Shown here one piece after another: positions 8,969 to 17,551 of a stretch of DNA of 64,000 bases; positions within the stretch are counted from its first letter, which is position 1, and each line of letters begins with the position of its first letter. The position numbers and the translations under genes are program-made. The notes beneath the pieces are model-generated. The model was not told where the DNA came from and did no database searches. It saw nothing but the letters and a program-made list of their open reading frames with translations. The DNA comes from Microbacterium helvum (lineage in GTDB: Bacteria; Actinomycetota; Actinomycetes; Actinomycetales; Microbacteriaceae), in NCBI RefSeq assembly GCF_014779795.1, contig NZ_JACXZS010000009.1, forward strand, positions 144,834 through 208,833, read 5' to 3'.

Positions 8969-9204
8969 GCGACGGTGAGGGCTCGGCGCACGAGATCGGT
9001 CAGGATGCCGCGCACCTCGTCGGATCGCATGATCACGACGAGCAGGCCTGCGAAGGCCACGGCAGCCATCGTCGCGATCGCGTACTCCGCGGTCGCGGCG
9101 CCCGTATCGTCAGCCAGCGCACCGTCCGCGGCGCGCGGCCGGAACAGCCGCTCCGCGCGGCGGCGGGTCAGGCGGGGAAGGGTCGGGGCGTGTCGAGAAG
9201 ACAT
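8965..9204 (-). CDS. DUF4244 / Flp-type pilin
   Basis: A 79-residue protein with basic N-terminus, then DDTGAATAEYAIATMAAVAF leading into a single hydrophobic helix. The Glu-Tyr after the processing region is typical of Flp pilins, so this is the likely major pilin subunit of the locus, processed by a prepilin peptidase not seen here. It is 42 bases downstream of the TadC-like gene and overlaps tadE. Confidence 0.75.
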   Translation of the reverse strand: MSSRHAPTLPRLTRRRAERLFRPRAADGALADDTGAATAEYAIATMAAVAFAGLLVVIMRSDEVRGILTDLVRRALTVA

Positions 9205-9246
9205 CGGTACTCCGTTCGGTCGATTCGTTGGGTGTGGGCACGGGCT

Positions 9247-10218
9247 TCAGAGCGACAGCGACATGGTCGACATGACGCTCAGCAGCATGGGGGCGACGCC
9301 GAGCAGCAGGAACGCGGGCAGCGTGCATACGCCGAGCGGCACGAGCAGGCGTGACGAGAGCTTCGCCGCGCGCAGCCGGCCGTCGACGCGGGCTCGATGA
9401 CGCGCGTGGTCCGCGGAGGCCCGCAGCAGCTCGACGGCGGGAACGCCCGCGGAACGCGAGAGCGAGAGCACCGACGCGACATCGTCCGGCGATCCGGCCG
9501 TCACGGTCGGCCCAGCGGTCGGCGCGAGCGCGAGTGTGGGCGCCGCGGGTCTGCGCAGGGCGTCGGCGTCCGCCACGACGGCGAGCGCGCGCTCGATCGA
9601 GACGCCGCCGCTCAACGCGATCGCCACGAGCTCGGCATGGAATCCGGGCACACCCGCGCCGTCGTCTGCGGACCGGACGAGTCGTGCCGTCCAGCGCTGT
9701 GCGACGACGATGAGGGCGCCGCCTGCTGCGAGGCATGCGATGCCCGGCGGCGAGCCGAAGAGAGTGCCGAACGTGTCGAAGCCGAGCGCCGCGCCGAGCG
9801 CGACGGCGAGCAGCGGCAGCCATCCCATCAGTCGCGCCGTGCCGGCCGGCTCGGCGAGCGCGACCCGCACGTCGTCGGCCGCCTCCTGCGCGTCGGTGAG
9901 CGCGGTGGCGAGGCCTCGAAGGCACGCGGCGAGCGGTGCACCGACCGTCGAGGCGACCTGGTAGGCGACCGCGACCTCGCGCCAGGCGTCGGTGCCGATC
10001 GCCGCGATGGCGGCTGGGAGCGGCGTCTCGTGCGCGGTCGCGGCGACGACGCGCGCCGCGGCGGGGTCGCCCACGCCGGCCAGGTGCTCCCATGCGCGCG
10101 CCGGGGCCACACCGGCCTGCAGCAGCACGGCCAGCTGCAGCACGGTGGCAGAGGCCGCGTCCGTCTCGGCCTCGCCACGTCCCGGTCTGCGGCGAACGCT
10201 CCGCCAGAAGGGGATCAT
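9247..10218 (-). CDS. Type II secretion F family protein (TadB/TadC-like)
   Basis: Inner-membrane platform protein of the Tad pilus machine, 323 residues. There is a helical cytoplasmic domain near residues 20-110, a pair of transmembrane segments around 125-170, a second cytoplasmic T2SSF-like domain (about 190-285) and a hydrophobic C-terminus. A single gene apparently covers both the TadB and TadC roles. The ATG start overlaps the cpaF stop (ATGA). Confidence 0.8.
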   Translation of the reverse strand: MIPFWRSVRRRPGRGEAETDAASATVLQLAVLLQAGVAPARAWEHLAGVGDPAAARVVAATAHETPLPAAIAAIGTDAWREVAVAYQVASTVGAPLAACLRGLATALTDAQEAADDVRVALAEPAGTARLMGWLPLLAVALGAALGFDTFGTLFGSPPGIACLAAGGALIVVAQRWTARLVRSADDGAGVPGFHAELVAIALSGGVSIERALAVVADADALRRPAAPTLALAPTAGPTVTAGSPDDVASVLSLSRSAGVPAVELLRASADHARHRARVDGRLRAAKLSSRLLVPLGVCTLPAFLLLGVAPMLLSVMSTMSLSL

Positions 10219-11411
10219 GCGCCGCTCCCGCTGATCGCGTCCATCGCCAGCCGCCCCGCGGCGTCGACGACCGGGCGCCCCATGGCCGCGATGCGGCGGA
10301 CGCCGTCCGCCCCGCGTTCGACGTGCACCACGAGGTCGATCGCGCTGGCGACCTGCCGGGCCAGCGCCCGGTCGTCGAGGCCGGCGAGCGCTCCGAGCGC
10401 CTCCAGCCTCGCGGGGACGTCGGGAAGGCTGTTCGCGTGCACCGTGCCGGCGCCGCCGTCGTGCCCGGTGTTCAGCGCCGACAGCAGTTCGCGCACCTCG
10501 TCGCCACGGCACTCGCCGACGACGAGGCGATCGGGGCGCATGCGCAGCGCTTCGCGCACCAGTCGCGCGAGGCCGATGCCGCCCGCGCCTTCGAGGTTCG
10601 GCTGCCGCGCTTCGAGTCGCACGTGATGGGGGTGCGCGATCCGCAGCTCGGCCACGTCCTCGATCGTGACGACGCGCTCGTGATCAGGCGCCTGGCCCAG
10701 CATCGCCGAGAGCAGGGTCGTCTTTCCCGCCCCCGCGGCACCGGACACCAGCAGGTTCGCGCGACGCTCGATCGCCTCGTCCAGCCGCCGCCGCGTCGCG
10801 GCGTCGAACATGCCGTTGCGCCCGAGCTCGTCGAGGGTCGGGTCTGAGAGGCGCGGGACGCGAATCGAGATCGTGGTGCCGCCGGGAGCGATCGGGGGCA
10901 GCACGGCGTGCACACGGATGCCGCCCTCCAGTCTCACGTCCACACAGGGGGACGCGTCGTCGATGTGGCGACCGCCGTGGCCGATGAGCGAGACGGCGAG
11001 ACCGCGCACCTCGTCCTCGGTCGCCCGCCACTCCCGCGCGGGCACCACTCCCGCACCGCGGTCGACGAACAGCCCCGCCGCACCGTTGACGAACAGATCG
11101 GTGACGGTCGGGTCGTCGAGGTAGGCCGCGAACGGAGCGAGCGAAGGATGCCGCTCCCCCGCGTCGACCGACGGCACCTCGCGTCCGCGCCCCGAGCCCG
11201 ACGAGTCCACGACGGCCGGTCTCGCCGCGCACGGAACCCAGGCGGCAGCAGCCGAATCGGATGCCGACGCGGCCGCGGCCGGCAGGTCGATCGCCGCGCG
11301 TGGGTCAGCAGATGCTCCAGGGAGCGCCGGGCGCCCGGCATCCCTCCGCTCCCCGACGGCGCGCACGACCGCCGCGCCCGGTCGGGGTGAGACGGTGAAG
11401 GGCGTGGCCAT
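10215..11411 (-). CDS. TadA/CpaF family secretion ATPase
   Basis: Motor ATPase for Tad pilus assembly, 398 residues. The first 100 or so residues are Ala/Pro-rich and poorly conserved. The core then shows the N-terminal domain (VTDLFVNG), Walker A SGAAGAGKTT, an Asp box (TIEDVAELRI), Walker B (RPDRLVVGECRG) and the His box (GHDGGAGTVHANS). It is the first gene of the minus-strand tad operon cpaF-tadC-pilin-tadE-tadE-like. No CpaE-like gene precedes it. Confidence 0.88.
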   Translation of the reverse strand: MATPFTVSPRPGAAVVRAVGERRDAGRPALPGASADPRAAIDLPAAAASASDSAAAAWVPCAARPAVVDSSGSGRGREVPSVDAGERHPSLAPFAAYLDDPTVTDLFVNGAAGLFVDRGAGVVPAREWRATEDEVRGLAVSLIGHGGRHIDDASPCVDVRLEGGIRVHAVLPPIAPGGTTISIRVPRLSDPTLDELGRNGMFDAATRRRLDEAIERRANLLVSGAAGAGKTTLLSAMLGQAPDHERVVTIEDVAELRIAHPHHVRLEARQPNLEGAGGIGLARLVREALRMRPDRLVVGECRGDEVRELLSALNTGHDGGAGTVHANSLPDVPARLEALGALAGLDDRALARQVASAIDLVVHVERGADGVRRIAAMGRPVVDAAGRLAMDAISGSGA

Positions 11412-11851
11412 GGCACCGACGCTAGGAGCCGCGCGGCGGCGCCGGCCCCCGATACGGCACATCGGTGGATGGCCGGCCGGACGCGGCCGCTGGGGAGGAA
11501 GAGGCGCACAGCCGCGGATCCCCGCCGGCCCCAGCGAAACCGCTCCCAGACGAATGAAGGCGGCATCCCATGGGGGGAATGGGATGCCGCCGTGCGCGGA
11601 CCCGAATTCGGGGGGTGACGTCGGGTGCCGCAATGCCAGAATCGAATGTTCGGCCAACGGTCAGCATAGGCGAGGTAAGGGTCCGAACAAAACGAAAAGG
11701 AGAGGATTCTCACTGATATATCGGTCGTGTCGTGTGTCGGCGGCGCCACCTACTATCGGGGGTAGTCGTCACGGGGCGCCCTGAGTACATTTCCTGGCAG
11801 ACTCGCCGACATCCCTCGGCCTCCCTCAAGCCCGCAAAGGAGCGCGCTCCC
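11412..11851. promoter_or_regulatory. Divergent intergenic region between tad operon and acs
   Basis: A 440-bp spacer between two divergent transcription units. It contains a hairpin at 11559-11591 (arms GGCGGCATCCCAT and its complement, 7-base loop). Right of it is an unusually A-rich stretch (about 11685-11725) near the acs side. A ribosome site AAAGGAG at 11836-11842 serves acs. I can define neither promoter confidently. The hairpin may insulate the two units. Confidence 0.5.
11559..11591. terminator. Perfect 13-bp inverted repeat in the tad/acs spacer
   Basis: Left arm GGCGGCATCCCAT (11559-11571), loop of seven bases (six G and one A), right arm ATGGGATGCCGCC (11579-11591). It is built from an inverted pair of the GGATGCCG motif. 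No gene ends here, so a terminator for a converging unit is not needed; a transcription block between the divergent promoters is the simplest guess. Confidence 0.5.
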
Positions 11852-13846
11852 ATGAGCGAACAGAACCCGATCACGCACGCCGGCAGCAGCCAGATCGACC
11901 ACCTGCTCACCGAGGATCGGCGCTTCGCGCCCTCGTCCGAGTTCGCTGCGAACGCCGTGGCCACCGCCGAGCTCTACGACCACGCCAAGGCCGACCGCGA
12001 GGGCTTCTGGGCCGACCAGGCGCGCGAGCTGCACTGGCACAAGCCGTTCACCGAGGTGCTCGACTGGTCGAACCCCCCGTTCGCGAAGTGGTTCGCGGAC
12101 GGCGAGCTCAACGTCGCGTACAACTGCCTCGACCGCCACGTCGAGGCGGGCAACGGCGACCGCGTCGCACTGCTGTGGGAGGGCGAGCCCGGTGACGAGC
12201 GACGCGTCACCTACGCCGAGCTCACCGACGAGGTCAAGCGCCTCGCGAACGTGCTCGAGGGCCTCGGCATCGGTCAGGGCGACCGCGTCGCGATCTACCT
12301 GCCGATGATCCCCGAGGCGGTCGCCTCGATGCTCGCGGTCGCACGCATCGGCGCCATCCACTCGGTCGTCTTCGGCGGCTTCTCGGCCGACAGCCTGCGC
12401 GCGCGCATCGACGACGCGGGAGCGAAGCTCGTCATCACCGCCGACGGCGGCTACCGCAAGGGCAAGGTGTCGGCCCTCAAGCCCGCTGTCGACCTCGCGC
12501 TCGGCGACCGCGGCACGGGCCCGCAAGAGACGGTGGAGCACGTGCTCGTCGTCAAGCGCGGCGACAACGAGGTCGAGTGGACCGAAGGCCGCGACCTGTG
12601 GTGGCACGAGGTCGTCTCCGCCGCGTCAGGCGAACACGAGGCGCAGGCGTTCCCGGCGGAGAACCCGCTGTTCATCCTCTACACGTCCGGCACGACCGGA
12701 AAGCCCAAGGGCATCCTGCACACCTCAGGCGGTTACCTCGCGCAGGCCGCCTTCACCAACAAGGTCGTGCACGACATCCACCCTGAGACGGACGTGTACT
12801 GGTGCACGGCCGACATCGGCTGGGTGACCGGTCACACCTACGTCACGTACGGCCCGCTCGCCAACGGGGCGACGCAGGTGCTGTACGAGGGCACGCCCGA
12901 CGCTCCGCACCCCGGCCGCTGGTGGGAGATCGTGCAGAAGTACGGCGTGACGGTGCTCTACACCGCGCCGACAGCGATCCGCTCGTTCATGAAGCTCGGC
13001 CGTGCCATCCCGAAGCAGTTCGACCTGTCGTCGCTGCGCCTGCTCGGCTCGGTGGGCGAGCCCATCAACCCCGAGGCGTGGATGTGGTACCGCAAGATCA
13101 TCGGCGGCAAGACCGCGCCGATCGTCGACACGTGGTGGCAGACCGAGACCGGCGCGATCATGGTGTCGGCGCTGCCCGGCGTCACCGAGACCAAGCCGGG
13201 GTCGGCGCAGGTGCCGCTGCCCGGCATCTCGATCGACGTCGTCGACGAGGACGGCGCTCACGTCGGCAACGGCAACGGCGGCCTGCTCGTGATCACCGAG
13301 CCCTGGCCGTCGATGCTGCGCGGCATCTGGGGCGACCCGGAGCGCTTCGTCGAGACCTACTGGGAGAAGTTCCAGAAGCAGGGCTTCTACTTCGCCGGCG
13401 ACGGCGCGCGCCTCGACGACGACGGCGATGTGTGGCTGCTGGGCCGCGTCGACGACGTGATGAACGTGTCGGGTCACCGCCTGTCGACGACCGAGATCGA
13501 ATCGGCGCTCGTCGGCAACGAGGCGGTCGCCGAGGCCGCGGTCGTCGGCGCCTCCGACGAGACCACGGGCCAGGCGGTCGTCGCGTTCGTCATCATCAAG
13601 CAGTCGTATCTGGACGAGAACCCGGTTGAAGGACTCGGCCAGACGCTGCGGCAGTGGGTGGGCGAGCAGATCGGCCCGATCGCGCGTCCCCGCGACGTGT
13701 ACATCGTCGGCGAGCTGCCCAAGACCCGCTCGGGCAAGATCATGCGGCGGCTGCTCCGCGATGTCGCCGAGGGCCGCGAGGTCGGCGACACCACGACGCT
13801 CGCCGACACCGCTGTGATGTCGGTGATCTCGGCACAGGTCAAGTAA
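11852..13846 (+). CDS. acs: Acetyl-CoA synthetase (acetate-CoA ligase, AMP-forming)
   Basis: Activates acetate to acetyl-CoA through acetyl-AMP, 664 residues. Key features are the P-loop-like YTSGTTGKPKG (about residue 277), the acyl-adenylate motif TWWQTETGAIM, and the C-terminal PKTRSGKIMRR, whose Lys is the regulatory acetylation site in this family. The start (MSEQNP) is supported by AAAGGAG ten bases upstream. Together with ackA and pta elsewhere in this window the cell has both high- and low-affinity acetate routes. A strong hairpin follows the stop. Confidence 0.96.
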   Translation: MSEQNPITHAGSSQIDHLLTEDRRFAPSSEFAANAVATAELYDHAKADREGFWADQARELHWHKPFTEVLDWSNPPFAKWFADGELNVAYNCLDRHVEAGNGDRVALLWEGEPGDERRVTYAELTDEVKRLANVLEGLGIGQGDRVAIYLPMIPEAVASMLAVARIGAIHSVVFGGFSADSLRARIDDAGAKLVITADGGYRKGKVSALKPAVDLALGDRGTGPQETVEHVLVVKRGDNEVEWTEGRDLWWHEVVSAASGEHEAQAFPAENPLFILYTSGTTGKPKGILHTSGGYLAQAAFTNKVVHDIHPETDVYWCTADIGWVTGHTYVTYGPLANGATQVLYEGTPDAPHPGRWWEIVQKYGVTVLYTAPTAIRSFMKLGRAIPKQFDLSSLRLLGSVGEPINPEAWMWYRKIIGGKTAPIVDTWWQTETGAIMVSALPGVTETKPGSAQVPLPGISIDVVDEDGAHVGNGNGGLLVITEPWPSMLRGIWGDPERFVETYWEKFQKQGFYFAGDGARLDDDGDVWLLGRVDDVMNVSGHRLSTTEIESALVGNEAVAEAAVVGASDETTGQAVVAFVIIKQSYLDENPVEGLGQTLRQWVGEQIGPIARPRDVYIVGELPKTRSGKIMRRLLRDVAEGREVGDTTTLADTAVMSVISAQVK

Positions 13847-13854
13847 GGACGAGA

Positions 13855-13893
13855 AGAGGGGATGCCGCAGCCTCGGGCCGCGGCATCCCCTCT
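13855..13893. terminator. Bidirectional terminator between acs and ridA
   Basis: Perfect 14-bp stem: AGAGGGGATGCCGC (13855-13868), 11-base loop, GCGGCATCCCCTCT (13880-13893). It lies between two convergent stops, nine bases from each. The arms again are an inverted pair of GGATGCCG. Confidence 0.85.
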
Positions 13894-13902
13894 GTCATTC
13901 GG

Positions 13903-14370
13903 TCACGCGAACGAGAAGACGACCTCGACCTCGACGGGCGCATCGAGCGGCAGGACGGGGACGCCCACGGCCGAGCGCGCGTGGCGGCCGGAGTCGCCGA
14001 AGATCTCGCCGAGCACCTCGCTCGCGCCGTTGATCACTCCGGGCTGTCCTGTGAACTCGGGCACCGAGGCCACGAAGCCGGTCACCTTGAGCACGCCCGT
14101 GAGGCGGTCGACGCCGCCGACGGCCGCGGCGGCCGCGGCGATCGCGTTGAGCGCGCTCTGACGCGCGCATGCCTTGGCGTCCTCAGCGGGAACGAGTCCG
14201 TGCCCGTCGCCCACCTTGCCGGTCGCCGGCAGCGCGCCGGCCACCATCGGCAGCTGCCCGGCGGTGTAGACGAGGTCGCCGTGCGCCTTCGCGGGGACGT
14301 AGGCGGCCACCGGCGGGACGACGGAGGGAAGCTCGATGCCGAGCTCGGCGAGACGTTCGCTGACGGCCAT
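13903..14370 (-). CDS. RidA family protein (YjgF/YER057c/UK114)
   Basis: A 155-residue RidA-like protein. The family hydrolyses reactive enamine/imine intermediates produced by PLP enzymes. Conserved stretches include DLVYTAGQLPM, the ACARQSALNAIAA helix and the C-terminal end (VPVLPLDAPVEVEVVFSFA). It lies just downstream of the DUF4177 gene (2-base gap). The same pair occurs next to a ponA2-type PBP in M. tuberculosis (Rv3678c region). It is longer than the canonical 130-residue RidA and belongs to the actinobacterial subgroup. Confidence 0.85.
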   Translation of the reverse strand: MAVSERLAELGIELPSVVPPVAAYVPAKAHGDLVYTAGQLPMVAGALPATGKVGDGHGLVPAEDAKACARQSALNAIAAAAAAVGGVDRLTGVLKVTGFVASVPEFTGQPGVINGASEVLGEIFGDSGRHARSAVGVPVLPLDAPVEVEVVFSFA

Positions 14371-14372
14371 GG

Positions 14373-14588
14373 TCACTCCCCCTCGAACTGACGGGCGGCC
14401 TGGGCTGCGGCATCCAGTCCGGCGTTCTGCTGGCCGCCGCCCGACGGGCGCTTGAAGTACGCGACCAGCCCGCCCTCGGGGCCGGGCACGATCTGCACGA
14501 GCTCCCAGCCCTGCTTGCCCCAGTTGTTGAGGATCGCGGCGGTGTTGTGGATCAGAAGGGGCGTGGTGAGGTACTCCCACGTCGTCAT
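14373..14588 (-). CDS. DUF4177 domain-containing small protein
   Basis: A 71-residue soluble protein beginning MTTWEYLTTPLLIHNTAAIL and containing NNWGKQGWELVQIVPGPEGGLVAYFKRP, a typical DUF4177 pattern. Function unknown. It is co-transcribed with ridA on the minus strand and diverges from the PBP gene. This neighbourhood is conserved in Actinobacteria, where a whiB gene often lies nearby; none is present here. Confidence 0.8.
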   Translation of the reverse strand: MTTWEYLTTPLLIHNTAAILNNWGKQGWELVQIVPGPEGGLVAYFKRPSGGGQQNAGLDAAAQAARQFEGE

Positions 14589-14698
14589 CGCGACTCCTCG
14601 AGTGTGCGGAAAGTGACGGCTGATGAAGGCTGAGAAACACCTTTGTCGGCTGAGAGTCCTTGATGGATCGCCCAGGTATCTCCCTTACGATCAAGCCT
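14589..14698 (+). promoter_or_regulatory. Divergent promoter region, possible leaderless PBP promoter
   Basis: A 110-bp spacer. On the plus strand a TACGAT hexamer (14686-14691) ends eight bases before the A of the PBP ATG at 14699, and there is no ribosome site, which fits a leaderless mRNA. A TTGATG at 14660-14665 is 20 bases upstream, longer than ideal for a -35. Inference only. Confidence 0.35.
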
Positions 14699-17551
14699 AT
14701 GCCTGATACCAAACGCACGGCCACCGGCGTGCTCGGCGGACTCGCCGGACTCGTCGGCCTCAGTGCCGCAGCCGGTGTCCTCATCGCCGCGACCGTCACC
14801 CCCGCGGTCGCGATCACGAGCACCGCGGCAGAGCGCGCGATCACGATGTTCGACAACCTTCCGAGCGTCCTCGACATCGATCAGCTCATGCTCCCCAGCA
14901 ACTTCTACTACACCGATCCGAACACCGGCCAGCCGGCGCTCATGACCAAGTTCCTCGAGCAGGACCGCACCCAGGTCGAGTTCGATCAGATCGCTCCCGT
15001 CATGTACGACGCGCTGCTGTCGAGCGAGGACCCCCGCTACTACCAGCACGGCGGCATCGACCTCATCGGCACCGCGCGCGCCCTCCTCTCGAACGCCAAG
15101 GGCGGCGCCGAGACACAGGGTGCCTCGTCGATCAGCCAGCAGTATGTCAAGAACGTGCTGATCCAGAAGTGCGAGCGGGACGCGAAAGAGGAATACGAGG
15201 TCGACAAGGACGGCAACGTCGTCCTCGACGAGAAAAAGAACCCTGTGGTCGCGGTGACCCGCGAGAAGGCGCTGCAGGATTGCTGGACCGACGCCACGAC
15301 CGCCGACGGCCCCGAGGGCTATACGCGCAAGCTGCAGGAGATGCGGTACGCGATCTCGCTCGAGCAGAAGTACTCGAAGAACGACATCCTGCTCGGCTAC
15401 ATGAACATCGCCAACTGGGGCGGTGTCACGTATGGCATCGAGTCGGCGGCGCGCCAGTACTTCGGCACCACCGCGGCGAACCTGACCGTCGCACAGGCCG
15501 CCACACTCGCCGGCATGGTGCAGAACCCCAACAACTTCCGCATCGACAAGCCGCTCGGCTCCATCTGGAGTCAGGACGGCACCACGAGCTTCAACAAGGC
15601 GCCGGACGGCGTGATCGACGAGGGCGCCAACCTCGTCGCCCTCGACAACCTCGTGAAGTCCGGCGAGATCACCGAGGAGCAGAAGTTCGCCGCAGCCGAC
15701 GGCTACACCTCCACGAAGGTGCGGCAGCTGTACGTTCTCAGCCGCATGCTCGATGACGGCAAGATCACCCGCGAGCAGTACGTCGAGGCCGCGGTCTGGC
15801 CGATCACTCCGAACGTGGTCCCCGCGCAGACGGGATGCTTCAACGCCAAGGGCATGGAGTACTTCTGTCAGTACGTGAAGGACGTCATCTTGAACGATCC
15901 CGCGTTCGGTGAGAAGCCCGAGGACCGGCGGCAGCTGCTGGACCGTGGCGGCCTGAACGTCTACACAACCCTGGACCCGCGCATTCAGGCGTCCGCGCAG
16001 GAGGCGATGGCAGCGAACGCGCCGGCCACCATCCCGATGAAGCAGGGCCGTACGCTACCCGATCAACCGGGTGTCTTCGGGGCGACCACCACGAGCCTCG
16101 AAACCACGACCGGTCGCATTCTCGCAATGTCACAGAACACCCAGTTCAGCGAGGACCAAGCATTCGCCAGCACCCCGGGCTATTCCTCACTCGTGTACGC
16201 GGGCGACCACAACTACGGCACATCGGACGGCTTCAGCGTCGGATCGACCTTCAAGCTGTTCACCCTCGTCGACTGGCTCGAGAAGGGGCACTCCGTCAAC
16301 GAGACGCTCAACGGCACGCTGCATGTCTTCAAACGAATCAAGAACAGCTGCAACGACGACTATGACGGGCAACCCCACGACTGGGTCAACGTGTCCAACG
16401 ATCTGATCAACAACTTCGCCAAGGCTCCGGGCTACATCGGCACACCGATGCGATTCACGAGAGACTCGCTCAACACCGGCTACTTCGCGATGGCCGAGAA
16501 GCTCGATCTGTGCGACATCAAGAACGTCGCGACCCGGATGGGCGTTACCCTTGCGAAGACCGGCAAGCCCGTCAAGATGGACAGCCTCAACTCGATCATC
16601 GGCACGAACGCAGTGTCGCCCCTTGCAGTCGCCGCCGCGTACGGAACGGTCGCGAACAATGGCGTCTACTGCCAGCCACAGGCAATCGATCGCGTGACCG
16701 ATTCCAAAGGCAGCGAACTGCCCAAGCCGGAGCGTACCTGCTCACCGGTCATTGCGCCCAACGTCGCGGCTACTGCGGCCTATGCGCTCCAGGGCGTGAT
16801 GAACGGTGGTACCGGTGCCCGAGGCAACCCGAACGACGGCACGCAGCTGATCGGCAAGACCGGGACTCACGAGGAGCTCCAGACCTGGCTGATCGAGTCC
16901 AGCACCCAGGTCGCGACTGCCACGTGGGCTGGCAATGTTCAAGGCGGCGGCGATGTGTTCAAGACATACAACGGTCGCCAGGCCTTGTCTGACATCCGGT
17001 ACAGCATTGCCAGGGCTGTGCAAGGAACTGCGAACGAGACTCATCCTGCCGGGCCATTTGCAGCTCCTGACACCGAGCTCACCAAGGTGCAGATGATCGA
17101 TCTTCCGAACGTGCTCGGCATGTCGATGCAGGAGGCTCAGACGAAGCTCGAAGACGCCGGCTTCACGGTCCAGGTTGGCCCGGAGACGGCCTCGAACCAG
17201 CCTGCGGGCACCGTCGGTGCGCAGAGCCCCGAGGCGGGCAAGGTCGCGGGCGGCACCACCGTCACGATCAGCCCGAGCAACGGCAAGGGGCTGTCCGTAC
17301 CCGACGTGTCGGGTCGCTCGCTCGACGACGCCAAGCGGGCGCTGCGCGCGGCCGGCTTCGGCAACGTCAATGACGGCCAGTGCACGCCCACCAAGGACGG
17401 GTCGAACGAGCCTCGTGCCACCGACACGAATCCGGCCGCGAACTCCGTCGTGGACCGCAACGCCCCCATCAGCGTCAACTACACCTCCTCGAACTGCGGT
17501 GGCAGTGGAGGCGGCGGCGGGCGCGGGAACAACGGCAACGGTGACGACTAG
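14699..17551 (+). CDS. Bifunctional class A penicillin-binding protein with PASTA domains (PonA2-like)
   Basis: Peptidoglycan glycosyltransferase and transpeptidase, 950 residues. A hydrophobic membrane anchor lies near residues 10-40. The GT51 domain follows with SSEDPRYYQHGGID and GASSISQQYVKN. The transpeptidase domain has SxxK (GSTFKLFT), SxN (SLNTGYF) and KTG (GKTGTHEELQ). Two PASTA repeats follow (LPNVLGMSMQEAQ and VPDVSGRSLDDAK), then a Gly/Asn-rich tail. It is followed at one-base overlap by a metallophosphoesterase, as ponA2-Rv3683 in mycobacteria. Codon use is noticeably less GC-biased over roughly 15.9-17.1 kb (the transpeptidase part) than on either side. Confidence 0.93.
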   Translation: MPDTKRTATGVLGGLAGLVGLSAAAGVLIAATVTPAVAITSTAAERAITMFDNLPSVLDIDQLMLPSNFYYTDPNTGQPALMTKFLEQDRTQVEFDQIAPVMYDALLSSEDPRYYQHGGIDLIGTARALLSNAKGGAETQGASSISQQYVKNVLIQKCERDAKEEYEVDKDGNVVLDEKKNPVVAVTREKALQDCWTDATTADGPEGYTRKLQEMRYAISLEQKYSKNDILLGYMNIANWGGVTYGIESAARQYFGTTAANLTVAQAATLAGMVQNPNNFRIDKPLGSIWSQDGTTSFNKAPDGVIDEGANLVALDNLVKSGEITEEQKFAAADGYTSTKVRQLYVLSRMLDDGKITREQYVEAAVWPITPNVVPAQTGCFNAKGMEYFCQYVKDVILNDPAFGEKPEDRRQLLDRGGLNVYTTLDPRIQASAQEAMAANAPATIPMKQGRTLPDQPGVFGATTTSLETTTGRILAMSQNTQFSEDQAFASTPGYSSLVYAGDHNYGTSDGFSVGSTFKLFTLVDWLEKGHSVNETLNGTLHVFKRIKNSCNDDYDGQPHDWVNVSNDLINNFAKAPGYIGTPMRFTRDSLNTGYFAMAEKLDLCDIKNVATRMGVTLAKTGKPVKMDSLNSIIGTNAVSPLAVAAAYGTVANNGVYCQPQAIDRVTDSKGSELPKPERTCSPVIAPNVAATAAYALQGVMNGGTGARGNPNDGTQLIGKTGTHEELQTWLIESSTQVATATWAGNVQGGGDVFKTYNGRQALSDIRYSIARAVQGTANETHPAGPFAAPDTELTKVQMIDLPNVLGMSMQEAQTKLEDAGFTVQVGPETASNQPAGTVGAQSPEAGKVAGGTTVTISPSNGKGLSVPDVSGRSLDDAKRALRAAGFGNVNDGQCTPTKDGSNEPRATDTNPAANSVVDRNAPISVNYTSSNCGGSGGGGGRGNNGNGDD

